Below, in pieces: positions 1 through 5,979 of a stretch of 9,473 nucleotides of DNA (positions are counted from its first letter, which is position 1; each line of letters starts with the position of its first letter). The notes beneath the pieces are model-generated. The model saw only the letters and a list, made by a program, of their open reading frames with translations, made no database searches and had not been told where the DNA came from. This DNA comes from an uncultured bacterium (GTDB taxonomy: Bacteria; Patescibacteriota; Saccharimonadia; Saccharimonadales; Saccharimonadaceae), in NCBI GenBank assembly GCA_903861015.1, contig CAIOSL010000025.1:1-9473 (forward strand). Direction: 5' to 3'. A program made the position numbers and the translations under genes.

Positions 1-201
1 CGCAATTATCCAAAAAGCTTGGCCGAGGACGAGGCCGAAGCGTGGGAAAAGTGGCGAGCGGCCAAGATTGCGGCCGATATGCCAGCTTTTATCAAATCAT
101 TGCAAAAGCTATCGGCGACAGTTAACGACGAAGACAAGGTATTTGTCTTGCAAGAGCTGAAATTATGGGCTGAAAGCATTATGCCGGTCGATTTTGAGTA
201 A
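1..201 (+). CDS. sbcB: Exodeoxyribonuclease I, C-terminal fragment (5'-truncated by window edge)
   Basis: The reading frame is open from base 1 and ends in TAA, giving 66 residues with no start in view, so this is the end of a longer gene. The peptide opens with RNYPKSL, then an acidic stretch leading to EAWEKWRAAK, and closes with LQELKLWAES before the final residues. This order matches the C-terminal helical domain of ExoI as I remember it from E. coli (RNFPGTL, a W-containing helix, then a final ALWQYADE-like helix). ExoI is a 3'-5' single-strand DNA exonuclease acting in mismatch repair and recombination. The catalytic DEDD exonuclease domain lies outside the window. No terminator other than the large palindrome at 219-407 follows. 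An unrelated protein with a similar helical tail is possible but less likely. Confidence 0.72.
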   Translation, partial: RNYPKSLAEDEAEAWEKWRAAKIAADMPAFIKSLQKLSATVNDEDKVFVLQELKLWAESIMPVDFE

Positions 202-218
202 CTAAGTTCATTTTTCAT

Positions 219-407
219 CCACCGTTCACCATGACAATACTAATATAATATCCTGTTTATCTGACGCGGCAATAATAATGTCTGGTTTGCTTTGTGCCCT
301 GCGTAACTCACTTTGTTCAGACATACTCGGATAGCAAGGCACTCCAGCCATTATTATTCCGGTCATCTAAGGGATATTATATTAGTATCGTCATGTTGAA
401 CGGCTGG
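219..407 (+). repeat. Palindromic element, copy 1: two-stem hairpin with conserved loops
   Basis: The outer arms 222-253 and 372-403 are complementary over 32 bases with 2 mismatches. Inside them an inner stem pairs about 269-298 with about 331-360, including AATAATAATG against CATTATTATT. Between the stems is an internal loop whose 5' side, with the end of the outer stem, reads ATCCTGTTTATCTGACGCG (250-268); the other side is 361-370, followed by GGGATATT. The apical loop is 301-330 (GCGTAACTC ... ACATACTCGG). All these loop motifs, plus GTTGAACGGCTGG at 395-407, recur in inverted orientation in the element at 1375-1607. Copy 1 sits between the convergent ends of sbcB and the repressor gene, so it could also act as a terminator. 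It carries no ORF. It may be a structured RNA, a MITE-like element or a recombination hairpin. The strand given is the one matching the minus strand of copy 2; transcription is not shown. Confidence 0.85.
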
Positions 408-430
408 CGACTTATTGGTATTGATTAAAA

Positions 431-658
431 CTACAGACCCTTAAATAGTTGCTCAATCGATATATCCAAAGATTCTGCTATTTTATATAAAGTCGAAATT
501 GTTGGCTTGCGACGACCTTGTTCAATGAAGCCTATATGTGAGCGATCGATGTTGCTCTCTGATGCCAGATTTTCTTGGGACATGTTTTTTGCTTTGCGAG
601 CGGATATTATGCGCTTGCCGATTTCTTTGTATATTTCTTCGATGGATTTTTTACTCAT
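431..658 (-). CDS. Small XRE/Cro-C1 family helix-turn-helix transcriptional regulator
   Basis: This 75-residue protein is a single HTH domain with almost no extra sequence. The segment RKAKNMSQENLASESNI (helix 1 end, helix 2 and turn), then DRSHIGFIEQGRRKP (recognition helix and following turn) and TLYKIAESLDISIEQLF (helices 4-5), is the classic Cro/C1 pattern. Such proteins bind short palindromic operators as dimers and usually repress their own and a neighbouring promoter. It is divergent from the DUF4352-type gene at 755, and the 96-base gap holds three TGATTACA-type sites, the likely operators. The ATG at 658 is the best start; a weak AGG lies 8 bases before it. I could not identify a convincing promoter for it. 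The gene is more AT-rich than uvrA and may be part of an accessory insert. Family assignment is firm; the target is inferred. Confidence 0.9.
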   Translation of the reverse strand: MSKKSIEEIYKEIGKRIISARKAKNMSQENLASESNIDRSHIGFIEQGRRKPTISTLYKIAESLDISIEQLFKGL

Positions 659-671
659 ATCTAAAGCCTAT

Positions 672-689
672 TGATTACAAAAGTAAGTA
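672..689. promoter_or_regulatory. Operator-like site O1 (imperfect palindrome)
   Basis: The left arm TGATTACA (672-679) is perfect. After a 2-base spacer (AA) the right half AGTAAGTA is a degenerate version of TGTAATCA. It lies 13 bases upstream of the repressor start codon, so occupancy would fit autoregulation. Its centre is 20 bases from O2. Binding is inferred. Confidence 0.6.
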
Positions 690-691
690 AC

Positions 692-709
692 CACTGACAT
701 TTGTAATCA
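692..709. promoter_or_regulatory. Operator-like site O2 (one perfect half-site), over the -35 of the DUF4352 gene
   Basis: The right arm TGTAATCA (702-709) is perfect and the left arm CACTGACA keeps only about half of TGATTACA. The divergence coincides with the -35 hexamer CTGACA (694-699), so the site may be a compromise between promoter and operator. Binding here would block RNA polymerase at the DUF4352-type gene. Confidence 0.6.
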
Positions 710-722
710 GATAGTTTATAAT
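694..722 (+). promoter_or_regulatory. Sigma70-type promoter of the DUF4352-type gene
   Basis: A -35 CTGACA (694-699, 5 of 6 to consensus) is followed after exactly 17 bases by a consensus -10 TATAAT (717-722). Transcription would start near 729, inside operator O3. Both hexamers are overlapped by operator-like palindromes, so repression by the divergent XRE protein is the simplest reading. Confidence 0.8.
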
Positions 723-739
723 GATTACAAATGTAATCA
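722..739. promoter_or_regulatory. Operator-like site O3 (perfect 8-bp arms)
   Basis: TGATTACA (722-729), spacer AA, TGTAATCA (732-739) is a perfect inverted repeat. It overlaps the last base of the -10 box and the predicted start of transcription. It is the best of the three sites and its centre is 30 bases from O2, so the three centres are spaced by about two and three DNA turns, as expected for cooperative dimers on one face. Confidence 0.78.
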
Positions 740-754
740 ACGAAAGGTATTCGT

Positions 755-1315
755 ATGGGAAGTGACAGTAAAAAAACTAACTGGTTTATGAGACATAAAG
801 TATTATCAGCTATTGGCGTGCTTGTGATAATAAGTGCCATTGCGTCATCTAGTAATAGTCAAACGGCGACAAAAGTTAGCGATGCTTCTAGTAACAATCA
901 AACGACATCAACTACCAAAGAGCAAACTGTATTTAAGGTCGGTGATGTAATCAGTTTTGATAGCAAAAAATTGACTGTTACTTCTGCGGAACGTAATTGG
1001 AATAGTGGGAATGAATACATAAAACCGCAGAGTGGTAATGAATTTGTAAAAGTTCAGGTTGCAATCGAGAATAATTCAAACAATCAGATTTCATACAATA
1101 CCTTTGATTGGAAGATGCAAGATTCGCAAGGAGTTATTAAGGATATCTCAGCCAATACTTATATGGCTGACGGTAATCTTGGTAGTGGTAATCTAGCTGC
1201 GAACGGTAAAGTATCAGGATCGTTGATATTTGAAGTTACTAATGGCGACAAAGGCTTGGTTTTGCAATATAATCCATCTTTTTGGTCAGATAAAAAGCTG
1301 GAGATTCAACTGTAA
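755..1315 (+). CDS. Membrane-anchored or secreted protein with DUF4352-type (immunoglobulin-like) domain
   Basis: This is a 186-residue protein. After a short charged N-terminus (KKTNWFMRHK) comes one hydrophobic segment, VLSAIGVLVIISAIAS (about 17-32), acting as a signal anchor or signal peptide. No lipobox cysteine is present, so it is not a lipoprotein. A Ser/Thr/Asn-rich linker (33-58) leads to a beta-rich domain (about 60-186). That domain has VGDVISF, then EFVKVQVAIENNSNNQISYN, DWKMQDSQG and GSLIFEV, the pattern of the extracytoplasmic DUF4352 fold, which has no known enzymatic activity. The start ATG at 755 has an SD-like GAAAGG 7 bases upstream. It is divergent from the XRE regulator and followed by a strong terminator. 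A hand-counted line (781-840) is 37% G+C against 45% in a line of uvrA (1801-1860), consistent with acquired DNA. Specific function unknown. Confidence 0.75.
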   Translation: MGSDSKKTNWFMRHKVLSAIGVLVIISAIASSSNSQTATKVSDASSNNQTTSTTKEQTVFKVGDVISFDSKKLTVTSAERNWNSGNEYIKPQSGNEFVKVQVAIENNSNNQISYNTFDWKMQDSQGVIKDISANTYMADGNLGSGNLAANGKVSGSLIFEVTNGDKGLVLQYNPSFWSDKKLEIQL

Positions 1316-1332
1316 ACGAATCATCAAGTTTT

Positions 1333-1365
1333 ATAGCCTGAATACATAATTCAGGCTATTTTTTT
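1333..1365 (+). terminator. Rho-independent terminator after the DUF4352-type gene
   Basis: An 11-bp perfect stem (ATAGCCTGAAT 1333-1343 with ATTCAGGCTAT 1349-1359) has a 5-base loop and is followed by a run of T to 1365. It lies 17 bases past the stop codon and would isolate this gene from the element and uvrA downstream. Confidence 0.9.
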
Positions 1366-1374
1366 AATAAAATA

Positions 1375-1607
1375 CCAGCCATTCAACTTATCGCAAGCGC
1401 ATTGCGAGCTATTTCTTATACAATATCCCTTTGGCTGGCCGTTAAAATTCAATCAACTGAACCATGCTACCCGAGTATGTTTGAGTAAAGCGAGTTACGC
1501 AGAATACATAGTTTAGTTGATTTAATTTTAAGCGCGACAGACAAACAGGATGTTGGGTAAGTAATAGTGAGCGATGCGGTATATAGATAGTTATACTAGC
1601 GGACTGG
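1375..1607 (-). repeat. Palindromic element, copy 2 (inverted relative to copy 1)
   Basis: Read on the minus strand this has the same order as copy 1. ATCCTGTTTGTCTGTCGCG (1551-1533) matches copy 1 at 17 of 19. The apical loop at 1500-1471 matches at 26 of 30, and all four differences are transitions. GGGATATT follows the inner stem (complement of 1422-1429), and GTTGAATGGCTGG (1387-1375) matches 12 of 13. The inner stem pairs 1442-1465 with 1508-1531 (24 bases, 3 mismatches). Its sequence is unrelated to the inner stem of copy 1, yet it is still self-complementary. The outer stem, from about 1375-1422 against 1550-1607, is longer and looser than in copy 1 (roughly 70% with bulges). The element lies between a terminator and the uvrA promoter, in the 327-base gap before uvrA. 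It carries no ORF. Confidence 0.82.
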
Positions 1608-1642
1608 AATATTTTGATTAAAAAGAGTATAATAATTGGGCT
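1605..1642 (+). promoter_or_regulatory. uvrA promoter, apparently leaderless
   Basis: A consensus -10 TATAAT lies at 1628-1633 and the uvrA ATG begins only 9 bases after it, so the transcript would start about 2-3 bases before the start codon or at it. No SD sequence could fit. The -35 region (1605-1610, TGGAAT) is poor and abuts the end of element copy 2. Confidence 0.7.
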
Positions 1643-4456
1643 ATGTCAGAGGTAATTAAAGTTGTTGGTGCCCGCGAGCACAATCTAAAGAATATCAGCG
1701 TCGAGATTCCGCGCGATAAATTAGTTGTGATTACTGGGTTGTCGGGATCGGGCAAATCGTCACTAGCTTTTGACACGATCTATGCCGAGGGCCAGCGGCG
1801 TTATGTCGAGAGTTTGTCGAGTTATGCTCGGCAGTTCTTGGGCATGATGGAAAAACCAGACGTTGATTATATTGAGGGCCTCAGTCCGGCGATCAGCATC
1901 GACCAAAAATCAACCAGTCGCAACCCACGCAGTACGGTAGCGACCGTGACCGAAATTTATGATTATTTGCGTCTACTTTATGCCAGGATTGGCGTGCCGC
2001 ATTGTCCGGTTTGTGGCAAGTCGGTTTCGCGTCGAACATCTGAAACGATTATTGACGAAGTGATGAAGTTGGTTGAGGGCACCAAAATTATGGTTTTGGC
2101 GCCAATTGTCAAAGCCAAAAAAGGTGAGTTTGCCCACATCTCTGAACAATACAGCCGTAATGGCTTTGCTAGGGCTCGGGTGGATGGTGTGGTTTACGCG
2201 CTGGACGAGTTTCCAACGCTTGATAAAAAATACAAACACAATATCGAGATTGTAGTTGATCGTATTGCGATGTCGGCCGAAATGACCGGGCGCGTCACAC
2301 AGTCGGTCGAACAAGCCTTGGAGCTAGCAGACGGTGTTGTAGAAATCTTGAACACTGACGACAATACAGTATCGACCTACAGCCAGCGCTACGCTTGTTT
2401 GGACCATCCAGACGAGGATATCCCCGAGCTTGAACCGCGCCTGTTTAGCTTTAATGCTCCACAAGGGGCGTGTCCGGTTTGTATGGGTCTGGGTATGCGC
2501 CTAGAGGTTGACCCAGACTTGGTTTTTAACCCAAATCTGACAATATCCGAGGGTGCGATTCGACCGTACAACAGGGTAAATAGTGACGCCTGGTATATGA
2601 AACGCCTAACCAAAGTGGCCGAGGCGCATGGGTTTAGCGTTCATGTACCGGTCGGACAACTGTCACCTGACGACCTCAACAAAATTCTTTACGGTACCGG
2701 CAATCAAAAATACACGGTCGAGTTGGGCAATGGCCGCAATTACGATTCAACTTACGAAGGTGTTATCCCTAATCTTGAACGTCGCCACAAAGAAACCGAC
2801 AGCGAATTTATGCGCAAAGACATCGAACGTTTTATGCGCGAACGTCAATGTTACACATGTAAAGGCGCCCGTTTAAAACCAGTTGTATTAGCGGTTACTG
2901 TCCATGGTTTGAGTATTATGGACGTTTGTAATTTGGATATTAATAATGCGTTGGATCTTTTTCAGAATACATTAAAACTTGATGACAAAGAGCAGTTTAT
3001 TGCCTCGCAAATTACCAAAGAAATCATGTCACGCTTGGGCTTTATGAACAATGTCGGTTTGGGCTATATCGAGTTGGGACGAGCGGCCAATACTTTGTCG
3101 GGCGGCGAGGCGCAGCGTATTCGTTTGGCAACCCAGATTGGTTCGGGCTTGCAGGGGGTACTTTATGTTTTGGACGAGCCGTCGATTGGGTTGCATCAAC
3201 GCGACAATGGTCGCTTGATCGAAACACTCAAGCATTTGCGCGATTTGGGTAATACCGTGATTGTGGTCGAACACGACGAGGACACAATTCGACATGCTGA
3301 TTATCTGTTGGATATTGGCCCTGGGGCAGGCCAGTTGGGCGGGCATGTTGTAGCATCCGGCACTCCGGAAGAGGTCTCTAGGGACAGTAATAGTGTTACC
3401 GGCCGTTATCTAAGCGGCGCCGAAAAAATCGAAGTTCCCAAAAAACGTCGGCCGATTTTGCAAGATCGCCAATTGATCGTCCGCGGGGCACGCGAAAATA
3501 ATCTTAAAAATATTGACGTAGCTTTTCCGCTGGGCGTTATGACAGTGGTTAGTGGTGTTAGTGGCAGCGGCAAGTCAACTCTGGTAAATGATATCTTGGC
3601 CAAAGAATTATTGGCGCGTTTGCATCACGCGCAGGTTGTTCCGGGTGTTCATAGTAATATTGACGGCGTCAAATTGCTCGACAAAGCGATCGTGATTGAT
3701 CAGTCGGCAATTGGCCGTACGCCAAGGTCTAACCCAGCTACCTACACCGGTGTCTTTACGGCAATCCGCGAGCTGTTTGCCTCGACGCCCGAAGCCAATA
3801 TTCGGGGTTACAAGGCTGGTCGGTTTAGCTTTAATGTCAAGGGTGGCCGCTGCGAAAACTGTCAGGGTGATGGTGTAATCAAGATTGAAATGCACTTTTT
3901 GCCAGATGTTTATGTGACATGTGATGTCTGTAAAGGCAAGCGCTATAACCGCGAAGCGCTCGAAATCAAATACAAAGGCTCGACCATTAGCGATGTTTTG
4001 GAAATGACAGTCGAACAATCGGCCAAGTTCTTTGAGAATGTTCCGGCGATTGCCAGAAAACTCGATACATTGGTCGAAGTTGGTTTGGGCTATATTCGTT
4101 TAGGTCAACCGGCCACAACATTTAGTGGCGGCGAGGCTCAGCGTATCAAATTAGCCAGCGAGCTGGCCCGTCGATCGACCGGCAAGACGCTTTATATTTT
4201 GGACGAGCCAACTACTGGTTTGCATAGTGCCGATGTCAAACGCCTGCTGGCGATCTTGCAGCGCCTGGTCTCGGGCGGCAACAGCATGGTTATTATCGAA
4301 CATAATTTGGATGTAATCAAAACCGCCGATCATTTGATCGACATGGGACCTGAGGGCGGTATGGGTGGCGGTGTGGTAGTAGCCAGCGGCACCCCCGAGG
4401 ATGTGGCCAAAAACTCCGCTTCGTTTACTGGGCATTACCTAAAAGCTATGCTTTAA
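1643..4456 (+). CDS. uvrA: Excinuclease ABC subunit A (UvrA)
   Basis: At 937 residues this is full length for UvrA (about 940). UvrA is the dimeric ATPase that finds bulky DNA lesions and loads UvrB in nucleotide excision repair. ATPase I has Walker A GLSGSGKS (32-39), signature LSGGEAQR (485-492) and Walker B LYVLDEP (507-513). ATPase II has GVSGSGKS (638-645), FSGGEAQR (827-834) and LYILDEP (850-856). The second zinc module is intact, CX2C-X19-CX2C at C737, C740, C760 and C763. In the first, C277 and C280 are present, but the upstream pair is C252-X2-H255 rather than CX2C, so His probably replaces one ligand. The ATG at 1643 follows the TATAAT box by 9 bases, suggesting a leaderless transcript. 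The gene ends 6 bases from the convergent DedA gene with no obvious terminator hairpin between. No frameshift or truncation seen. Confidence 0.98.
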   Translation: MSEVIKVVGAREHNLKNISVEIPRDKLVVITGLSGSGKSSLAFDTIYAEGQRRYVESLSSYARQFLGMMEKPDVDYIEGLSPAISIDQKSTSRNPRSTVATVTEIYDYLRLLYARIGVPHCPVCGKSVSRRTSETIIDEVMKLVEGTKIMVLAPIVKAKKGEFAHISEQYSRNGFARARVDGVVYALDEFPTLDKKYKHNIEIVVDRIAMSAEMTGRVTQSVEQALELADGVVEILNTDDNTVSTYSQRYACLDHPDEDIPELEPRLFSFNAPQGACPVCMGLGMRLEVDPDLVFNPNLTISEGAIRPYNRVNSDAWYMKRLTKVAEAHGFSVHVPVGQLSPDDLNKILYGTGNQKYTVELGNGRNYDSTYEGVIPNLERRHKETDSEFMRKDIERFMRERQCYTCKGARLKPVVLAVTVHGLSIMDVCNLDINNALDLFQNTLKLDDKEQFIASQITKEIMSRLGFMNNVGLGYIELGRAANTLSGGEAQRIRLATQIGSGLQGVLYVLDEPSIGLHQRDNGRLIETLKHLRDLGNTVIVVEHDEDTIRHADYLLDIGPGAGQLGGHVVASGTPEEVSRDSNSVTGRYLSGAEKIEVPKKRRPILQDRQLIVRGARENNLKNIDVAFPLGVMTVVSGVSGSGKSTLVNDILAKELLARLHHAQVVPGVHSNIDGVKLLDKAIVIDQSAIGRTPRSNPATYTGVFTAIRELFASTPEANIRGYKAGRFSFNVKGGRCENCQGDGVIKIEMHFLPDVYVTCDVCKGKRYNREALEIKYKGSTISDVLEMTVEQSAKFFENVPAIARKLDTLVEVGLGYIRLGQPATTFSGGEAQRIKLASELARRSTGKTLYILDEPTTGLHSADVKRLLAILQRLVSGGNSMVIIEHNLDVIKTADHLIDMGPEGGMGGGVVVASGTPEDVAKNSASFTGHYLKAML

Positions 4457-4462
4457 ATTGCT

Positions 4463-5158
4463 TTAGCGTTTATAGCGGAATAATTTCTTGAATTCTAGTT
4501 TGGTTGCGGTCCAAATTGCTTGGCATTGGCTTTTGTCTTTCAGTAAATGATAAATCGCTGGTCCGACTGATAGTATAACTATTAAAGCCACGATAGGCAG
4601 CACGACGGTGTCGATATCGATGCCAAGGCTGTGCAATAATTCGCCGATCGAAAAACCTAAATAGGTTATAGCAGTGGTCCATAATGCGCCGCCGATTAGG
4701 TTATATGTCATGAAAGTTTTGTAGTTCATCTTGGCGACACCAGCGACCAGTGGTACAAAGGTGCGAATAATCGGAATAAAACGAGCGATAATAATGGTTT
4801 TGCCGCCGTTTTTGTCGTAAAACTCTTGGGCGCGTTCGACGTTTTTTTGATGGAACAAGATTGAGTTGGGCCGATTAAACAAGCGCGGTCCCAGCCGACG
4901 GCCAAACATATAACCAACGGCTGACCCCAAAACCGACGAGACAAAGAGTGTGGCGATAACGATGTTAATATTAAGATCCAGACGAAAATTTGGCGTGCCC
5001 TGAATCAAAAAACCGATTGTAAACAGCAGGCTGTCGCCAGGCAAGAAAAAGCCAATCAACAGGCCGTTTTCGGCGAATATTATCGCTGCCACTATCAGTA
5101 GGGCCGACAGTGGTCCGGCACTTTGGGCGAAAGAAACAAGATCAAAACCAGGTATCAT
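4463..5158 (-). CDS. DedA-family (SNARE-associated/VTT domain) inner membrane protein
   Basis: From the ATG at 5158 the protein has 231 residues, usual for the family. It carries the two family hallmarks. The first is ENGLLIGFFLPGD (30-42), in the first re-entrant/membrane region. The second is ARFIPIIRTFVPLVAG (125-140, with R126, P129, R132, P136 and G140), the conserved Arg-containing loop, followed by KM. Several hydrophobic segments (about 15-37, 43-54, 64-86, 121-142, 150-170 and 181-200) fit a polytopic membrane protein with a basic C-terminal tail. DedA proteins are linked to undecaprenyl-phosphate or phospholipid translocation and to membrane homeostasis; the substrate here cannot be read off. 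An in-frame GTG at 5176 would extend it by 6 residues, but it lies upstream of the likely -10 box (5167-5172), so the ATG is preferred. It is divergent from the bL25 gene. Confidence 0.92.
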   Translation of the reverse strand: MIPGFDLVSFAQSAGPLSALLIVAAIIFAENGLLIGFFLPGDSLLFTIGFLIQGTPNFRLDLNINIVIATLFVSSVLGSAVGYMFGRRLGPRLFNRPNSILFHQKNVERAQEFYDKNGGKTIIIARFIPIIRTFVPLVAGVAKMNYKTFMTYNLIGGALWTTAITYLGFSIGELLHSLGIDIDTVVLPIVALIVILSVGPAIYHLLKDKSQCQAIWTATKLEFKKLFRYKR

Positions 5159-5166
5159 ACTTAAGT

Positions 5167-5172
5167 ATTTTA
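5167..5172 (-). promoter_or_regulatory. -10 box for the DedA gene, apparently near-leaderless
   Basis: On the minus strand TAAAAT is followed after 8 bases by the ATG at 5158, so transcription would begin within one or two bases of the start codon. No SD precedes that ATG. The same arrangement is seen at uvrA and uvrC in this window. No clear -35 was found. Confidence 0.5.
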
Positions 5173-5190
5173 GCACGGTCAGGCGACAAA

Positions 5191-5240
5191 TGTTATACTA
5201 GGTATAGCAGTTATTATTAAACGACTGAGGAAAAGGAAAA
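5191..5240 (+). promoter_or_regulatory. Extended -10 promoter and ribosome binding site of the bL25 gene
   Basis: TGTTATACT (5191-5199) reads as an extended -10 (TGn plus TATACT) with no good -35. Transcription would start near 5206, leaving a leader of about 38 bases. A purine-rich stretch, GAGGAAAAGGA (5227-5237), supplies the ribosome binding site before the ATG at 5244. This gene thus uses a conventional led transcript, unlike uvrA and uvrC. Confidence 0.6.
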
Positions 5241-5243
5241 AAC

Positions 5244-5930
5244 ATGAGCGATATTCTACTGAATCTAGATACAAGGACTGCCGAAGGCAAAAAAGTAGCT
5301 AAATTACGACAGGGCGGCTATGTGCCGAGTGTGGTCTATGGTGGTCACGATCAAGTCCAATTAACTCAATCTAAAGTTGCCGAAACAACCAAGGCGATTC
5401 ACGCTGCCGGCAAACATTCACCGGTTAATCTGGTGATTGACGGCACCAAGCATTTGGCGATCGTCAAGACAATTGATATTGATCCTGTGCGACGCGAATT
5501 GCGTCACATTGCGTTTCATACAATTAACAAAAACGATGTTATTACGACCGAGGTTCCAGTGTTGCTGGTTGGCCTCGGTGACAGCGCCGCTGAACGTGCC
5601 GGTCTGGTTATTTTGCAAGCGATCGAACATCTCGAGATCAAGGCAAAACCAGCCGATTTGCCCGAGGCGATCGAATTGTCGTTGACCAGCCTGACGACGA
5701 CTGAAGACAAACTGACGGTTGGCGATGTTAAATTGCCTAGCGGTGTCGAGTTTGCCGATGTTGACCAGGACCTAGATTTGGTCATTGCTAACGTCTACGA
5801 ACCAAGCGCACTACAGGCGGCTAATGATGCCGCAGCTGGTACGGCCGAAGATGTAACCGAGGTAGCTGCCGAAAAGGGCGCCGAAGTTACAGCCGACGCT
5901 GCCAAGGCCGACGCCACATCCAAGAAATAA
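5244..5930 (+). CDS. rplY: 50S ribosomal protein bL25, CTC/TL5 type (long form)
   Basis: The protein has 228 residues. Residues 1-95 are the L25 domain that binds 5S rRNA, with LDTRTAEGKKVAKLRQGGYVPSVVYGG close to the family pattern of R, GK, LR, G, VP and VVYG. Residues about 100-185 form the extra beta-rich CTC/TL5 domain (EVPVLLVGLGDSAAERAGLVI, then LPEAIELSLTSL and LPSGVEF). The final 40 residues are a low-complexity Ala/Glu/Lys tail (about 188-228), common in long forms. It is well translated by appearance: a purine-rich SD precedes it and a strong terminator follows directly. It is divergent from DedA and convergent with the ABC exporter. The short E. coli form has only the first domain. 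Identification is secure; the tail has no assigned role. Confidence 0.96.
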   Translation: MSDILLNLDTRTAEGKKVAKLRQGGYVPSVVYGGHDQVQLTQSKVAETTKAIHAAGKHSPVNLVIDGTKHLAIVKTIDIDPVRRELRHIAFHTINKNDVITTEVPVLLVGLGDSAAERAGLVILQAIEHLEIKAKPADLPEAIELSLTSLTTTEDKLTVGDVKLPSGVEFADVDQDLDLVIANVYEPSALQAANDAAAGTAEDVTEVAAEKGAEVTADAAKADATSKK

Positions 5931-5944
5931 CTAGGTTTTAAAAT

Positions 5945-5979
5945 AAAAAACTCCGCCAAATAACTGGCGGAGTTTTTTT
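5945..5979. terminator. Bidirectional terminator shared by the bL25 and ABC exporter genes
   Basis: The 14-base arms AAAAAACTCCGCCA (5945-5958) and TGGCGGAGTTTTTT (5965-5978) are perfectly complementary around a 6-base loop. The GC-rich core is flanked by A and T runs, so it works in both directions. It lies 14 bases past the bL25 stop and overlaps the stop of the convergent ABC gene. Confidence 0.95.

Noticed and set aside
219..407. Element copy 1 as an integron attC site
   Set aside because: attC sites conserve short outer and inner boxes (RYYYAAC/GTTRRRY) and vary in the terminal loop. Here the apical loop is the most conserved part and no such boxes were found at the ends. No integrase gene is in the window.
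219..407. 6S RNA or another housekeeping RNA
   Set aside because: The size and hairpin shape are similar to 6S, but 6S conserves a central bubble rather than a 30-base apical loop. A second, stem-diverged copy 1 kb away is also unexpected. I could not match it to tmRNA, RNase P or SRP RNA.
431..1315. XRE plus DUF4352-type pair as a toxin-antitoxin system
   Set aside because: The genes are divergent, not a tandem operon, and the second product has a membrane anchor and a beta domain with no toxin motif. A repressor and its regulated gene is the simpler reading.
301..1500. The 30-base motif as a CRISPR repeat
   Set aside because: There are only two copies, in opposite orientation and 1.1 kb apart, with no spacer array and no cas genes.
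1973..4435. Several reverse-strand and alternate-frame ORFs inside uvrA
   Set aside because: They are shadows of the uvrA coding frame, with low-quality translations, no domains and no ribosome binding sites.
5159..5176. GTG start (5176) for the DedA protein
   Set aside because: It lies upstream of the probable -10 box at 5167-5172, and the added residues are not needed for the family N-terminus.
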